From: Betaproteobacteria bacterium
Lineage (GTDB): Bacteria > Pseudomonadota > Gammaproteobacteria > Burkholderiales > SG8-39
Direction of reading: 5' to 3'
Length of the DNA stretch: 60,057 nt
Assembly: GCA_005881575.1 (NCBI GenBank)
Contig: VBCA01000022.1
Coordinates: 1-60,057, forward strand
Shown: positions 8,964-17,185 of the stretch, in pieces
How the letters are laid out: every line of letters starts with the position of its first letter
Position numbering within the stretch: the first letter of the stretch is position 1
The notes under the pieces: generated by a model
Told to the model about the DNA's origin: nothing
Databases searched by the model: none
Seen by the model: only the letters and a program-made list of their open reading frames with translations
Translations under genes and position numbers: made by a program

Positions 8964-8983
8964 GCGAAGCGAAGGATCTGCTT
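8954..8983 (+). repeat. Dispersed repeat, single A-type arm (locus 1)
   Basis: GTCATCCTGAGCGAAGCG followed by AAGGATCTGCTT. It overlaps the 3' end of rimO and supplies its TGA stop (8961-8963). It belongs to the family also found at 14910, 15261, 16719, 18891 and 21934. Type A arms carry the GAGCGAAGCGAAG core. Confidence 0.9.
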
Positions 8984-9002
8984 CTCGAAGTTGGAGATTC
9001 TC

Positions 9003-10187
9003 ATGGCGCAACGTGAAGTGGTCGTGACGGGCGGTGTTCGCACCGCGATCGGCGCCTACGGCGGCTCGCTCAAGGACATTCCGCCGACGAAGCTCGGCGC
9101 GATCGCGATCAAGGAAGCGGTGGCGCGGGCAAAGATCGACCCGGCAACGGTCGGTCACGTCGTGCTCGGCAGCGTGATCCACGGCGAGGCGCGCGACATG
9201 TACATCTCGCGCGTCGCGGCGATCGAGGGCGGGCTGCCGGTCGGCACGCCCTGCCTGACGGTCAATCGCCTGTGCGGCAGCGGGCTGCAGGCGATCGTCT
9301 CGGCGGCTCAGCACATCCTGCTCGGCGACACCGACGTCGCGCTCGGCGCGGGCGCCGAGAGCATGAGCCGTGCCGCCTACTTCATACCCGCGGCGCGCTG
9401 GGGTCAGCGCATGGGAGACGCGCAACTCATCGACGCCATGACAGGGGCTTTGCACGATCCTTTCGGCCACGGCCACATGGGCGTGACCGCGGAAAATATC
9501 GCGGCGAAATACGGCATGACTCGCGACGAACAGGATGCGTTCTCGCTCGAGAGCCACAAGCGGGCGGCAAAGGCGATCGAGGCCGGTAATTTCAAGAGCC
9601 AGATCGTGCCGGTGGAAGTGAAATCGAAGAAAGGACCCGCGCAGTTCGACACCGACGAGCACGTCCGCAAGGACGCTACGCTTGCGGATCTGCAGAAACT
9701 GAAAACCATATTCAAGAAGGACGGCACCGTTACCGCGGGTAACGCTTCCGGCATCAACGACGCCGCGGCCGCCGTCGTCCTCATGGAGAAATCCGCGGCG
9801 CAAAGGCAGGGCGCCAAGCCGCTCGCGCGCCTGGTCGCTTACGCGCACGCGGGTGTCGAACCTCAATTGATGGGCCTCGGGCCGATCCCCGCGGTGAGGC
9901 GCGTCTTCGAGAAGGCGGGCCTCAAGCCCGCCGACATGGACGTGATCGAATCGAACGAGGCCTTCGCCGTCCAGGCGATGGCGGTGACGCGCGATCTCGG
10001 TCTCGACCCGGCGAAAGTCAATCCCAACGGCGGAGCGGTCGCGCTCGGCCATCCGATCGGCGCAACCGGCTGCATCCTCACGGTGAAGGCGATCTACGAG
10101 CTGCACCGCACCGGCAGGCGCTACGCCCTGGTCACGATGTGCATCGGCGGCGGGCAGGGGATCGCGGCGATTTTCGAGCGGATGTGA
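9003..10187 (+). CDS. phaA: Acetyl-CoA C-acetyltransferase (thiolase)
   Basis: Biosynthetic-type thiolase that condenses two acetyl-CoA to acetoacetyl-CoA, the first step to PHB. The 394-residue length and catalytic residues match: acyl-carrying Cys91 (NRLCGSG), His350 (GHPIGATG) and Cys380 (MCIGGGQG), with NEAFAVQAM before the last two. GGAG upstream supports the ATG at 9003. It is separated from phaCBB by rimO but completes the pathway. A BktB-like or beta-ketoadipyl-CoA thiolase is an alternative, since the family cannot be split by eye; the gene symbol is therefore tentative. Confidence 0.85.
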   Translation: MAQREVVVTGGVRTAIGAYGGSLKDIPPTKLGAIAIKEAVARAKIDPATVGHVVLGSVIHGEARDMYISRVAAIEGGLPVGTPCLTVNRLCGSGLQAIVSAAQHILLGDTDVALGAGAESMSRAAYFIPAARWGQRMGDAQLIDAMTGALHDPFGHGHMGVTAENIAAKYGMTRDEQDAFSLESHKRAAKAIEAGNFKSQIVPVEVKSKKGPAQFDTDEHVRKDATLADLQKLKTIFKKDGTVTAGNASGINDAAAAVVLMEKSAAQRQGAKPLARLVAYAHAGVEPQLMGLGPIPAVRRVFEKAGLKPADMDVIESNEAFAVQAMAVTRDLGLDPAKVNPNGGAVALGHPIGATGCILTVKAIYELHRTGRRYALVTMCIGGGQGIAAIFERM

Positions 10188-10216
10188 TGGAGACCCGGGC
10201 GGGTTAACTCTATTCC

Positions 10217-11104
10217 ATGCGTCGCCGGCCTAAGATCGGATTCGTCCTCGGCGCGGGCTCGGCGCGCGGCTGGGCGCATATCGGCGTGCTGCGCGCCCTC
10301 TCCGAGGCGGGCATCAAGCCCGATCTCATCGCGGGATGCTCGGTCGGCGCGTTCGTGGGGGCCGCATTTTCGGCGGGCCGGCTCGACCAGCTGGAGGCGT
10401 GGGCGCTCGCGCTCGACTGGAAGCGCGTCCTCAGGCTCGCAGACTTCGGCCTGCGCGGCGGACTCATCAAGGGCGAGCGCGTCAACGAAGTCTTTCGCGA
10501 GCAGTTCGTCGAGTGCGAGTTCTCGGAGCTGCCGATACAGTTTGCGGCGGTCGCGACCGATCTGCATTCCGGACAGGAGATCTGGCTGCGCGAGGGCAAG
10601 GTGTCTGTCGCGATCGGCGCCTCCATAGCCGTGCCGGGCCTGTTTCGTCCGGTCCCGTACGACGATCGCTACCTGGTCGACGGCAGCGTCGTCAATCCGA
10701 TCCCCGTGTCCCTGTGTCGGGCGATGGGGGCGGACATCGTCCTGGCGGTCGATCTCGGGTCCGACCTCGTCGGGCGCTACGTCGGCGACGATGACCGGGC
10801 GCCGACGCGGACCGGCCCCCGCGGATTCATCAGCAGGGTCCTGCCCCGATTCAACCGGACGGGAGAGAGACAAGCGCAGTCGGGGCCGCCGGCCCTGCTC
10901 GAGACGCTCATGGGCTCGATCAACATCATGCAGCTGCGGATCGCCCGCAGCCGCCTCGCGGGCGATCCTCCGGACGTCCTGCTTACGCCGCGCCTTGGCA
11001 ATCTGGGCCTGCTCGATTACCACCGGGCGCAAATCGCGATCACGGAAGGCCGCGAAGCCGTCACGCGCATGCTGCCCGCGATCCGCAACGCGATTCCCGC
11101 CTGA
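10217..11104 (+). CDS. Patatin-like phospholipase, RssA family
   Basis: A 295-residue patatin-domain serine hydrolase. The oxyanion loop GAGSARGWAHIG is at residues 10-21, the nucleophile elbow is GCSVG with Ser42, and the catalytic Asp155 is in VDGSVVNPIP. These form the Ser-Asp dyad of bacterial patatins, which cleave acyl chains from phospholipids. No signal peptide is visible, so it is probably cytoplasmic like E. coli RssA. The C-terminal third is unassigned. It is convergent with the marC-like gene, with about 15 bases between. Confidence 0.92.
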   Translation: MRRRPKIGFVLGAGSARGWAHIGVLRALSEAGIKPDLIAGCSVGAFVGAAFSAGRLDQLEAWALALDWKRVLRLADFGLRGGLIKGERVNEVFREQFVECEFSELPIQFAAVATDLHSGQEIWLREGKVSVAIGASIAVPGLFRPVPYDDRYLVDGSVVNPIPVSLCRAMGADIVLAVDLGSDLVGRYVGDDDRAPTRTGPRGFISRVLPRFNRTGERQAQSGPPALLETLMGSINIMQLRIARSRLAGDPPDVLLTPRLGNLGLLDYHRAQIAITEGREAVTRMLPAIRNAIPA

Positions 11105-11119
11105 GCCGCAGCACCGGTG

Positions 11120-11725
11120 CTAGCCCGATTGCAGCTGACGAACGAAACCCTCGATCCCGCGCAATAACATCTCCACCGCGATCGCAGTCAGCAGCAGTCC
11201 CATCAGCCGCTCGAAAGCGGCGAGCACCCCTTCGCCCACCCACCGGCTGATGCGCTCGGCGAAGACCAGAACCACCAAGGACGCCGCTATAGCCACGGTC
11301 ACCGCGAGAAGCCACTCCGGCACGCGCTGCGGCGCGCGCGATACGAGCAGCACTACGGTGGCGATTGCCGCGGGCCCGGCTATGGAGGGAATCGCGAGGG
11401 GAACGATGAACGGCTCGCCCGAAGCTGTTTCTCCGAAAATGCCCTCTGGGCCATGAAAGATCATGCGCAGCGCGATCAGGAACAGGATGACGCCGCCGGC
11501 GAGGTTGAGCGAGCGCTCCGACAATCCGAAGAGCTCGAGCAGGGAGCCGCCGAAAGGCACGCATATCAGCAGCACGGCAAGCGCGATCGCGCACTCGCGC
11601 ACGATCACGCGCACACGGCGTTCCGGATCGACATGCCGCAGCAGAGAGACGAACAACGGGATGTTGCCGATCGGATCGGTCACGAGCAGCAGGATCACGA
11701 CGGCGGAGGCGAAGGAGTCTTCCAT
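11120..11725 (-). CDS. MarC family integral membrane protein
   Basis: A 201-residue protein with six predicted transmembrane helices. The N-terminal signature LLLVTDPIGNIPLFVSLL, followed by RECAIALAVLL and FGLSERSLNLAGGVILF, is characteristic of the MarC/SNARE-associated family (UPF0056). It sits in the inner membrane. The molecular function of MarC proteins is not established, and they were once wrongly linked to multiple antibiotic resistance. It starts 15 bases after the stop of the EamA gene on the same strand, so it is likely cotranscribed with it. Confidence 0.92.
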   Translation of the reverse strand: MEDSFASAVVILLLVTDPIGNIPLFVSLLRHVDPERRVRVIVRECAIALAVLLICVPFGGSLLELFGLSERSLNLAGGVILFLIALRMIFHGPEGIFGETASGEPFIVPLAIPSIAGPAAIATVVLLVSRAPQRVPEWLLAVTVAIAASLVVLVFAERISRWVGEGVLAAFERLMGLLLTAIAVEMLLRGIEGFVRQLQSG

Positions 11726-11739
11726 GGCGTGAGCTTACT

Positions 11740-12600
11740 CTAGCCGATCGCGAGCGCGACTACACCCAGCGCTATCGCGGCGGCGGCGGCGACGCGACGC
11801 GGGACGTCGCCTTCCTGGAGCCAATGGGCTCCCATCAGCGCGCCGAACAGTATACTGACCTCGCGCGCCGGCGCGACATAGCTGACCGGGGTGAACACCA
11901 TTGCGGTCAGCACGAGGATATACGAGAGCGGGCAGAGCAGGGCGACCAGGATCACGGCCTTCCTCTGCCGGCTCCAGGCGGCCTTCACCTCTCCGCGGCG
12001 CCCGAGCGCGAGCGGAGCCATCACGATCACCCGGCCGAGGTTGGCGCCCCAGTCCTGGAGGATGGGCGGTATCAGCACGGCGCTCACGGCCTGTTTGTCG
12101 ACGACTGTATACGCCGCGATCATGCAGCCGGTGAGCAGCGCGAACGCGGTTCCGCGCGCGGCGCCCGCCTCGCGCAGCTTGGCGGGGCTCGCCGCGATAA
12201 AGAAAGCTCCCCCGACCACGAGCGCCGCACCGCACAGGGCGACGATGCCGGGCCGCTCGCCGAGCATGGCGACGGCGACCAGAACCGTGAGGAAAGGGCC
12301 CGTCGCGCGGGCGAGCGGATAGACGACCGAGAGGTCGCCGTGCCGGTAGCCGCGGTCGAGCAGCAGGTAGTAGGCTGTGTGGAGCGCCGCGCTCGCGAAA
12401 AGAAACGCGAGCGCCTCGATCGTGAACTCGAAATGCTGGACGATGACTACGCCGACGGCGAGCGGCGCGTAGAGCAGCGAGGACAGCGCGGCGAACGCCC
12501 AGACGAAGCCGATCCCTCCGCCGCTTTTCTTCAGTAGGTAGTTCCAGCTCGCGTGGATGAGCGCGGCGCCTAGCACCAGCGCGATGGCGAGTCCGGTCAT
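11740..12600 (-). CDS. EamA/DMT-superfamily transporter
   Basis: A 286-residue membrane protein with ten hydrophobic helices arranged as two EamA repeats (first about residues 4-135, second about 150-285). GAALIHASWNYLLKK at the N-terminus and YPLARATGPFLTVLVA in the first repeat are typical. Such proteins export metabolites or amino acids; the substrate cannot be predicted. It is the first gene of a two-gene run with the marC-like gene. A strong terminator lies upstream at 12650-12675, separating it from the glycine-zipper gene. Confidence 0.9.
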   Translation of the reverse strand: MTGLAIALVLGAALIHASWNYLLKKSGGGIGFVWAFAALSSLLYAPLAVGVVIVQHFEFTIEALAFLFASAALHTAYYLLLDRGYRHGDLSVVYPLARATGPFLTVLVAVAMLGERPGIVALCGAALVVGGAFFIAASPAKLREAGAARGTAFALLTGCMIAAYTVVDKQAVSAVLIPPILQDWGANLGRVIVMAPLALGRRGEVKAAWSRQRKAVILVALLCPLSYILVLTAMVFTPVSYVAPAREVSILFGALMGAHWLQEGDVPRRVAAAAAIALGVVALAIG

Positions 12601-12649
12601 GCCGCGATTTTATTCTGCGCCCCGCCCTTTGCGAAACGCGCCTGAAAAG

Positions 12650-12675
12650 AAAACGCGGGCGTTCGCCCGCGTTTT
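12650..12675 (-). terminator. Rho-independent terminator of the glycine-zipper gene
   Basis: Perfect inverted repeat AAAACGCGGGC / GCCCGCGTTTT with a four-base loop, giving an 11-bp stem flanked by A and T runs. It lies 18 bases beyond the stop of the minus-strand glycine-zipper gene and would end that transcript; the symmetry allows either orientation. Confidence 0.85.
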
Positions 12676-12692
12676 ATCGGCTGGTGTTCGCT

Positions 12693-13334
12693 TCAGCTGC
12701 GTCCCTGGATCACCCCGTTGATGACCTTCACCTTGTCGCCGCTACGCCAGCTCGGCGGCGTGACCTGCGTGAACAGGCCCTTGGTGCCGTCCTCGTAGCG
12801 GATGACGATCTGGTATTCAACGGTCTTTTTCGCGTTCTTCTCGATCGCGTTTCCGGCGAGGCCGCCGCCGAGGGCGCCGAGGATCGTTGCGAAGTCCTTG
12901 CCCCGGCCGCCGCCCATTTGGTGGCCGACGACACCGCCGACGACCGCGCCGCCGACGGCCCCGGCACCCGAGGCCTGACCTGCTTTCTCGACCTCGCGCA
13001 CTTCCTCGATCACGGCGCACTCGCGGCAGATCGCGGCCACAACGACAGGGGGAGGAGGTGGAACGGCAGCGCGCGCAGCCACGTGCGGCGGCTCGGATCT
13101 CACGACCGGTTTCGGCCTCACCACCGGCTGGCGCTCGACGGGTTTTGCCGGCTCGGGCTGCGCCGCGGGCTGCTCGGGCGCCTGGGCAAGGGGCGTGCTG
13201 GCTGCGCCCGGGGTCCCGACCGAGGTCGGGATCCAGCCGAGAACGGCCCCGATTCCGACGAGACTGAACAGGGTGATCGCGACAGCGGCGATGATGACGA
13301 GAGGATGGGTACGACGTGCGGCTTGCGCTTCCAT
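12693..13334 (-). CDS. Membrane-anchored glycine-zipper 2TM protein
   Basis: A 213-residue envelope protein. A single N-terminal membrane helix (LVIIAAVAITLFSLVGIGAV) follows a short basic cytoplasmic start. Then come a Pro/Ala/Val-rich linker, a CRECAVIEEV segment with two Cys, and a glycine-zipper domain (GAVGGAVVGGVVGHQMGGG ... GALGGGLAGNAIE). The C-terminal strand-rich part is EYQIVIRYEDGTKG. This is the SlyB/PcpY-like 17 kDa surface-antigen arrangement, except that the anchor is a helix and no lipobox is seen. Such proteins are thought to support outer-membrane or envelope integrity. It is monocistronic, ended by the terminator at 12650-12675. Confidence 0.85.
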   Translation of the reverse strand: MEAQAARRTHPLVIIAAVAITLFSLVGIGAVLGWIPTSVGTPGAASTPLAQAPEQPAAQPEPAKPVERQPVVRPKPVVRSEPPHVAARAAVPPPPPVVVAAICRECAVIEEVREVEKAGQASGAGAVGGAVVGGVVGHQMGGGRGKDFATILGALGGGLAGNAIEKNAKKTVEYQIVIRYEDGTKGLFTQVTPPSWRSGDKVKVINGVIQGRS

Positions 13335-13432
13335 GGTGGTCTCCTGTGGCAGGGGTGCTAAGAGCTTACCCGCACTAACGCGCGAGGCGCCAGACGGTTG
13401 ATGTAACAGAGTGTTTCGGCGTTCCAGAAGCT

Positions 13433-14914
13433 TCAGGTTTCCTGACGCAGGTGGGGAAACAGCAGCACGTCGCGAATGCTCGGCCTGTCGGTGAAGAGCA
13501 TGACGAGGCGGTCGATCCCCACGCCTTCGCCGGCCGCGGGCGGCAGGCCGTATTCGAGGGCGCGGATGTAATCGGCATCGTAATACATGGACTCCTCGTT
13601 CCCCGCAGCCTTCGCCCTGGCCTGCTCCTCGAAACGCGCCGCCTGATCTTCGGGATCGTTCAGCTCGGAGAAGCCGTTCGCGATCTCGCGTCCGGCGATG
13701 TAGAGCTCGAAGCGGTCGGTGACGTCAGGGTTCTTGTCGCTGCGTTTCGCGAGGGGCGACACCTCCGCCGGGTAATCGACGATAAAAGTCGGCTGGATCA
13801 GCTTGTCCTCTACGGTTTCGAACGCTTGCAACTTCAGCACTGCGATGCTCGATTGGGGATTCGCTTTCACACCCTTGAGACCGAGCGCGGATGCCAGCAC
13901 CTTGGGGTCAGCCATCTTCGCATACTCGGGTGCGTATTTTCGGAGGGTCTGGTCGATCGTGAGGCGCTCGAACGGTTTTCCCAACTCGATCGTATGCTCG
14001 CCGTAGCGCAGGGTCGTCGCTCCCAGCACCGTCTTTGCCAGCGAGCGCAGCATCTCCTCGCTGAAATCCATGAGGTAGCGGTAGTCGCGGTAGGCCTCGT
14101 AGAACTCGAGCATGGTGAACTCGGGGTTGTGCCGCGTCGAGATGCCTTCGTTCCTGAAGTTCCGGTTGATCTCGAACACCTTTTCGAATCCGCCCACCAC
14201 CAGGCGCTTGAGGTAGAGCTCGGGCGCGACTCGCAGGAAAAGCTCCACGTCGAGCGCGTTGTGATGCGTCTTGAACGGCTTCGCGTTCGCGCCGCCGGGG
14301 ATCGGCTGCATCATCGGCGTTTCGACCTCTAGGAAACCCTTGCCCGTCATGAATTCCCGGATCACGTGCACGATGCGGCTGCGCGTCTGGAACACGCCGC
14401 GCGTCTCCTCGCTCATGATGAGGTCCACGTAGCGCTGGCGGTACCTCTGCTCCTGGTCGGCGAGCCCGTGGAATTTCTCCGGCAGCGGCCGGAGCGCCTT
14501 CACGAGCAGGCGCAGGCCCGTCGCTTTTACCGAGAGCTCGCCGGTCTTGGTCTTGAACAAGGTTCCCTTTGCGCCGAGGATGTCGCCGAGGTCGTAGCGC
14601 TTGAAGGCCTCGTACGCGGCCTCGCCGACGCCGTCGCGAGCGACGTAGAGCTGGATGCGCCCGCTCATGTCCTGGATCGTGGCGAAGCTCGCCTTGCCCA
14701 TGACGCGCTTGAGCATCATGCGGCCGGCAACCGCGACAACGAGCTGCTTGCGCTCGATTTCCTCGTTCGATTTTGCGTCCCATGCCTTGTGCAGGTCGGC
14801 CGCGAGATGCTCGCGCGCGAAATCGTTGGGGAAGGCGGTGCCGCGCTTTCTCAGCTCGGCGAGCTTGGCGCGCCGCTCCGCGATGATCTGGTTCTCGTCG
14901 TCGTTGTTTGTCAT
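13433..14914 (-). CDS. lysS: Lysyl-tRNA synthetase, class II
   Basis: Charges tRNA-Lys with lysine. A 493-residue protein: N-terminal OB fold for anticodon binding (residues about 55-150) and class II catalytic core with motif 2 ([21 protein letters not shown]) and motif 3 ([11 protein letters not shown]). I start at ATG 14914 ([18 protein letters not shown]), which gives the normal family N-terminus. An upstream in-frame extension would only translate the dispersed repeat (KSRFFAALR). The start codon therefore lies in the repeat at 14910-14941 and overlaps the stop of the GIY-YIG gene as ATGA. No clear Shine-Dalgarno precedes it, so translation may be coupled. Confidence 0.95.
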   Translation of the reverse strand: MTNNDDENQIIAERRAKLAELRKRGTAFPNDFAREHLAADLHKAWDAKSNEEIERKQLVVAVAGRMMLKRVMGKASFATIQDMSGRIQLYVARDGVGEAAYEAFKRYDLGDILGAKGTLFKTKTGELSVKATGLRLLVKALRPLPEKFHGLADQEQRYRQRYVDLIMSEETRGVFQTRSRIVHVIREFMTGKGFLEVETPMMQPIPGGANAKPFKTHHNALDVELFLRVAPELYLKRLVVGGFEKVFEINRNFRNEGISTRHNPEFTMLEFYEAYRDYRYLMDFSEEMLRSLAKTVLGATTLRYGEHTIELGKPFERLTIDQTLRKYAPEYAKMADPKVLASALGLKGVKANPQSSIAVLKLQAFETVEDKLIQPTFIVDYPAEVSPLAKRSDKNPDVTDRFELYIAGREIANGFSELNDPEDQAARFEEQARAKAAGNEESMYYDADYIRALEYGLPPAAGEGVGIDRLVMLFTDRPSIRDVLLFPHLRQET

Positions 14915-14941
14915 TCTGAGCGCAGCGAAGAATCTGCTTTT
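14910..14941 (+). repeat. Dispersed repeat, single A-like arm (locus 2), at the GIY-YIG/lysS junction
   Basis: GTCATTCTGAGCGCAGCG followed by AAGAATCTGCTTTT. On the minus strand it encodes the last residues of the GIY-YIG protein (KADSSLRSE), its TGA stop (14913-14911) and the lysS ATG (14914-14912). Confidence 0.9.
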
Positions 14942-15240
14942 GTGTTTGCGTTGTACCACGCTTCGCTGAGATCTTCCCAGGTCGGGTTACTGGACTCGAT
15001 CAAAGCAATTTTCTTTATTCGAAGCAATCCCTTTATTTGTTTCTCGCGTTCGATGGCAGCCGACACATAAGATGTTTCTTCGAAATGCACCAACCGATCG
15101 ATCTTGTACATTTTGGTGAATCCGGCGGCAAGTTTTTGCTTGTGTTCGTAAATACGACGCTCCAAGTCGTTCGTCACACCCACATAGAGACGTCGCGACT
15201 TACTCGCAAGAATATAGACGAAGTACCGGCCTTTCGGCAT
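14911..15240 (-). CDS. Stand-alone GIY-YIG nuclease-fold protein
   Basis: A 109-residue single-domain protein of the UvrC/URI-like GIY-YIG fold (COG2827 type). The motif pair is VYIL (residues 8-11) and YVG (19-21), with the active-site Arg in [10 protein letters not shown] and the metal-binding Glu in IEREKQIKG. All catalytic positions expected for this nuclease family are present, so it is likely an active endonuclease; cellular targets of this subfamily are not established. It interrupts the usual prfB-lysS adjacency. Dispersed repeats lie at both ends (14910-14941 and 15261-15337), and its last nine residues are repeat-encoded. This suggests it moved with, or acts on, the repeats (inference). 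Confidence 0.9.
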   Translation of the reverse strand: MPKGRYFVYILASKSRRLYVGVTNDLERRIYEHKQKLAAGFTKMYKIDRLVHFEETSYVSAAIEREKQIKGLLRIKKIALIESSNPTWEDLSEAWYNANTKADSSLRSE

Positions 15241-15260
15241 GGCAGAACTTCCACAGGGTT

Positions 15261-15337
15261 GTCATTCTGAAACCGCAGGCCGAAGAATCTGCCTTTCCAT
15301 TTCCCAAAAGCAGATCCTTCGCTTCGCTCAGGATGAC
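15261..15337. repeat. Dispersed repeat, inverted pair B/A (locus 3)
   Basis: Left arm GTCATTCTGAAACCGCAGG plus CCGAAGAATCTGCC (15261-15294, B-like core). Right arm, inverted, AAAAGCAGATCCTTCGC plus TTCGCTCAGGATGAC (15306-15337, A core). The arms can fold into a long imperfect hairpin. It lies between the prfB stop and the GIY-YIG start. Confidence 0.9.
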
Positions 15338-15341
15338 GGTG

Positions 15342-16446
15342 TTAAACACCCTTCTTCAGGCTCGCGCTGATGAAATCGTCGAGGTCGCCGTCGAGCACTC
15401 TCTGCGTGTCGCCTTTCTCGACCCCGGTGCGCAGGTCCTTGATGCGCGACTGGTCGAGCACGTAGCTGCGGATCTGGTGCCCCCACTCGATGTCGGTCTT
15501 GGCGGACTCGAGCTTGTCGCGGTCGGCCTGGAGTTTGCGCAGTTCCAGCTCGTACAGGCGCGATTTCAGCATCGCCATGGCTTCCGCGCGGTTGCGGTGC
15601 TGCGAGCGATCATTCTGGCACTGTACCACGATGCCCGTGGGCAAATGAGTGATGCGCACCGCCGAGTCGGTCTTGTTGACGTGCTGGCCGCCCGCGCCGG
15701 ATGCGCGGTAAGTGTCGATGCGCAGATCGGCGGGATTCACCTCCACTTGGATGTTCTCGTCCACCTCGGGATAGACGAAAACGCTCGCGAAGGAGGTGTG
15801 GCGGCGCGCGTTCGAATCGAACGGCGACTTGCGCACCAGGCGGTGCACGCCGTTCTCGGTGCGCAGGTGCCCGTACGCGTAGCTGCCGCTGATCTTGAGC
15901 GAGGCGCTCTTGATGCCGGCGACTTCGCCCGGCGACTCCTCGAGCACCTCCATGCGGTAGCCCTTGCGGTCGCAGTACCTGGCGTACATGCGCTCGAGCA
16001 TCGCCGCCCAGTCCTGAGCCTCGGTGCCGCCCGAGCCCGACTGGATGTCCATGAAGCAGTTGTTCGGATCCAGGGGGTCGGAGAACATGCGGCGGAACTC
16101 GAGATCGCCGACTTCCTTTTCCAGCTTGGCGACGTCCTCGGCGATTCCGCCGAAGGTCGCGTCGTCGTTCTCGGCTCGCGCCATCTCGAAGAGCCCGCGC
16201 GAATCGCGCAGCGACGAAGTGATCGCGGCGAGCCGAGTGACGGTCCCGTCCAGCGCCTTCTTTTCCCTGCCGAGGTCCTGCGCGCGTTTCGGGTCGTTCC
16301 AGACCTTGGGGTCGGTCAGGAGCGTTTCGACTTCCGCCAGGCGTTTCTGCTTGCCCTCGAAGTCAAAGATACCTCCGCAGCTCCGCCGACCGTTTATCCA
16401 GGTCCGAGAGCGTCGACGCGATTTGATTGATGCGTTCGGCTTCCAT
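15342..16446 (-). CDS. prfB: Peptide chain release factor 2, with programmed +1 frameshift
   Basis: Recognises UGA and UAA and releases nascent peptides. A 27-codon first frame (ATG 16446, [17 protein letters not shown]... RRYL) ends in an in-frame TGA at 16365-16363. Translation shifts +1 at CTT-TGA-C and continues [13 protein letters not shown] for 340 more residues, total 367, the normal RF2 length. The specificity loop SPF ([11 protein letters not shown]) and the catalytic GGQ ([12 protein letters not shown]) are both present. A fragment starting at 16184 (MARAENDD...) would lack domain 1 and is not the real gene. In related bacteria prfB is directly followed by lysS; here a GIY-YIG gene and repeats intervene. 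Confidence 0.97.
16362..16376 (-). promoter_or_regulatory. prfB autoregulatory +1 frameshift site
   Basis: On the minus strand the sequence is GGAGG-TAT-CTT-TGA-C. The GGAGG is an internal Shine-Dalgarno-like element three bases before the CUU slippery codon, and the UGA-C stop context is weak. This is the classical arrangement by which low RF2 favours frameshifting and raises RF2 synthesis. Confidence 0.95.
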
Positions 16447-16487
16447 TTTGGCTTCTTTATGAAACGCGCATTATAAGGTACGGCGTC

Positions 16488-16700
16488 TTACTTTATCCGG
16501 CTCGACGGAAAGCTCTCGTCGATCTTGTCTTCGAAGAAGCTCGTCGCCGAGGGCGCGGCCATGAACTGGCGATGGACCTCGGGCGAAACTCCGCGGTATT
16601 GGATCAGCCTGCCGTCGCTGAATTCGACCTCCAGGAGCTGCGACTTGGGGTCGTAGCCGGCTGCGCGGATCTTGCTCGAGTTGACGCGCTTTCTCTCCAT
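16488..16700 (-). CDS. KTSC domain protein
   Basis: A 70-residue protein that is essentially one KTSC domain: the N-terminal NSSKIRAAGYDPKSQLLEVEF, RLIQYRGVSPEVHRQFMAAPS and the end FFEDKI are the conserved blocks. The domain is found alone or attached to lysyl-tRNA synthetases and helicases in bacteria; its role is not established and nucleic-acid binding is only suspected. It sits 41 bases upstream of prfB, on the same strand. A repeat pair (16719-16797) lies just upstream of its ATG. Confidence 0.85.
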   Translation of the reverse strand: MERKRVNSSKIRAAGYDPKSQLLEVEFSDGRLIQYRGVSPEVHRQFMAAPSATSFFEDKIDESFPSSRIK

Positions 16701-16718
16701 GATCGGGCTCCTGTCGCT

Positions 16719-16797
16719 GTCATTCTGAGGGCGTAGCCCGAAGAATCTGCTGTTGGATGTATAAGAAAAGCAGATTCTTCGCTTCGCTCAGAATGAC
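16719..16797. repeat. Dispersed repeat, inverted pair B/A (locus 4)
   Basis: Left arm GTCATTCTGAGGGCGTAG plus CCCGAAGAATCTGCT (B core, with its own GGGC/GCCC mini-stem). Right arm, inverted, AAAAGCAGATTCTTCGC plus TTCGCTCAGAATGAC (A core). The loop is TGTTGGATGTATAAG. It fills the gap between the cyclophilin-like and KTSC genes. Confidence 0.92.
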
Positions 16798-16807
16798 AAA
16801 TCTTGGT

Positions 16808-17185
16808 TCACTCCAGCGATACGGTGATGCCATCGCCCGAGCGCACCGAGGCGAGCCGGCGCGGATCGCCATCGATCGCGCCGAGCACGTTGCAACGGGT
16901 CACCAGGCGCGACTCCTCGCCTTCGGATACGGGGGTCCGGCCCCAGGGGAGGGCGAGCGAGCCGCCTTCGGTCCAGAAGCAGACCGTTCCAGGCGGCACG
17001 ACCTGTTTGGCGCCGGCCTCGAGCGTTGCCTTCACGGGCACCTCGAAATAAACCTCCTCGCCCCAGGTCTGGGCTTTGGCCTTCAAAGGCAGCGCGGCGA
17101 CGAGGGCGCGCGACGTGGGCGTGTCCTCCAGGGTCGCGCTCGCCGCGCCGTTTGGCCAGGAAATGCTGATGCGCGTATAGCTCAT
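16808..17185 (-). CDS. Cyclophilin-like fold protein (PF04126 type)
   Basis: A 125-residue protein of the cyclophilin_like family (COG2164). The signatures are the N-terminal strand pair ending in TSRALVAALPLKAKAQTWGEEVYF, then PPGTVCFWTEGGSLALPWGRTP. This family shares the cyclophilin barrel but its activity is not established. Its ATG overlaps the recJ stop as ATGA (17182-17185), so it is translationally coupled to recJ. Its stop is close to the repeat pair at 16719-16797. Confidence 0.85.
   Translation of the reverse strand: MSYTRISISWPNGAASATLEDTPTSRALVAALPLKAKAQTWGEEVYFEVPVKATLEAGAKQVVPPGTVCFWTEGGSLALPWGRTPVSEGEESRLVTRCNVLGAIDGDPRRLASVRSGDGITVSLE

Noticed and set aside
11107-11120. AGCACCGGTGCT palindrome between patatin and marC genes
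   Set aside because: Short and without a T run; no support for a terminator or operator.
14915-14959. Extended lysS start ([15 protein letters not shown]...)
   Set aside because: These residues are translation of the dispersed repeat; the family N-terminus begins at MTNNDDENQ (14914).
15342-16184. Short prfB starting MARAENDD
   Set aside because: It would lack domain 1; the upstream 27-codon frame and CTT-TGA-C frameshift site show that the gene starts at 16446.
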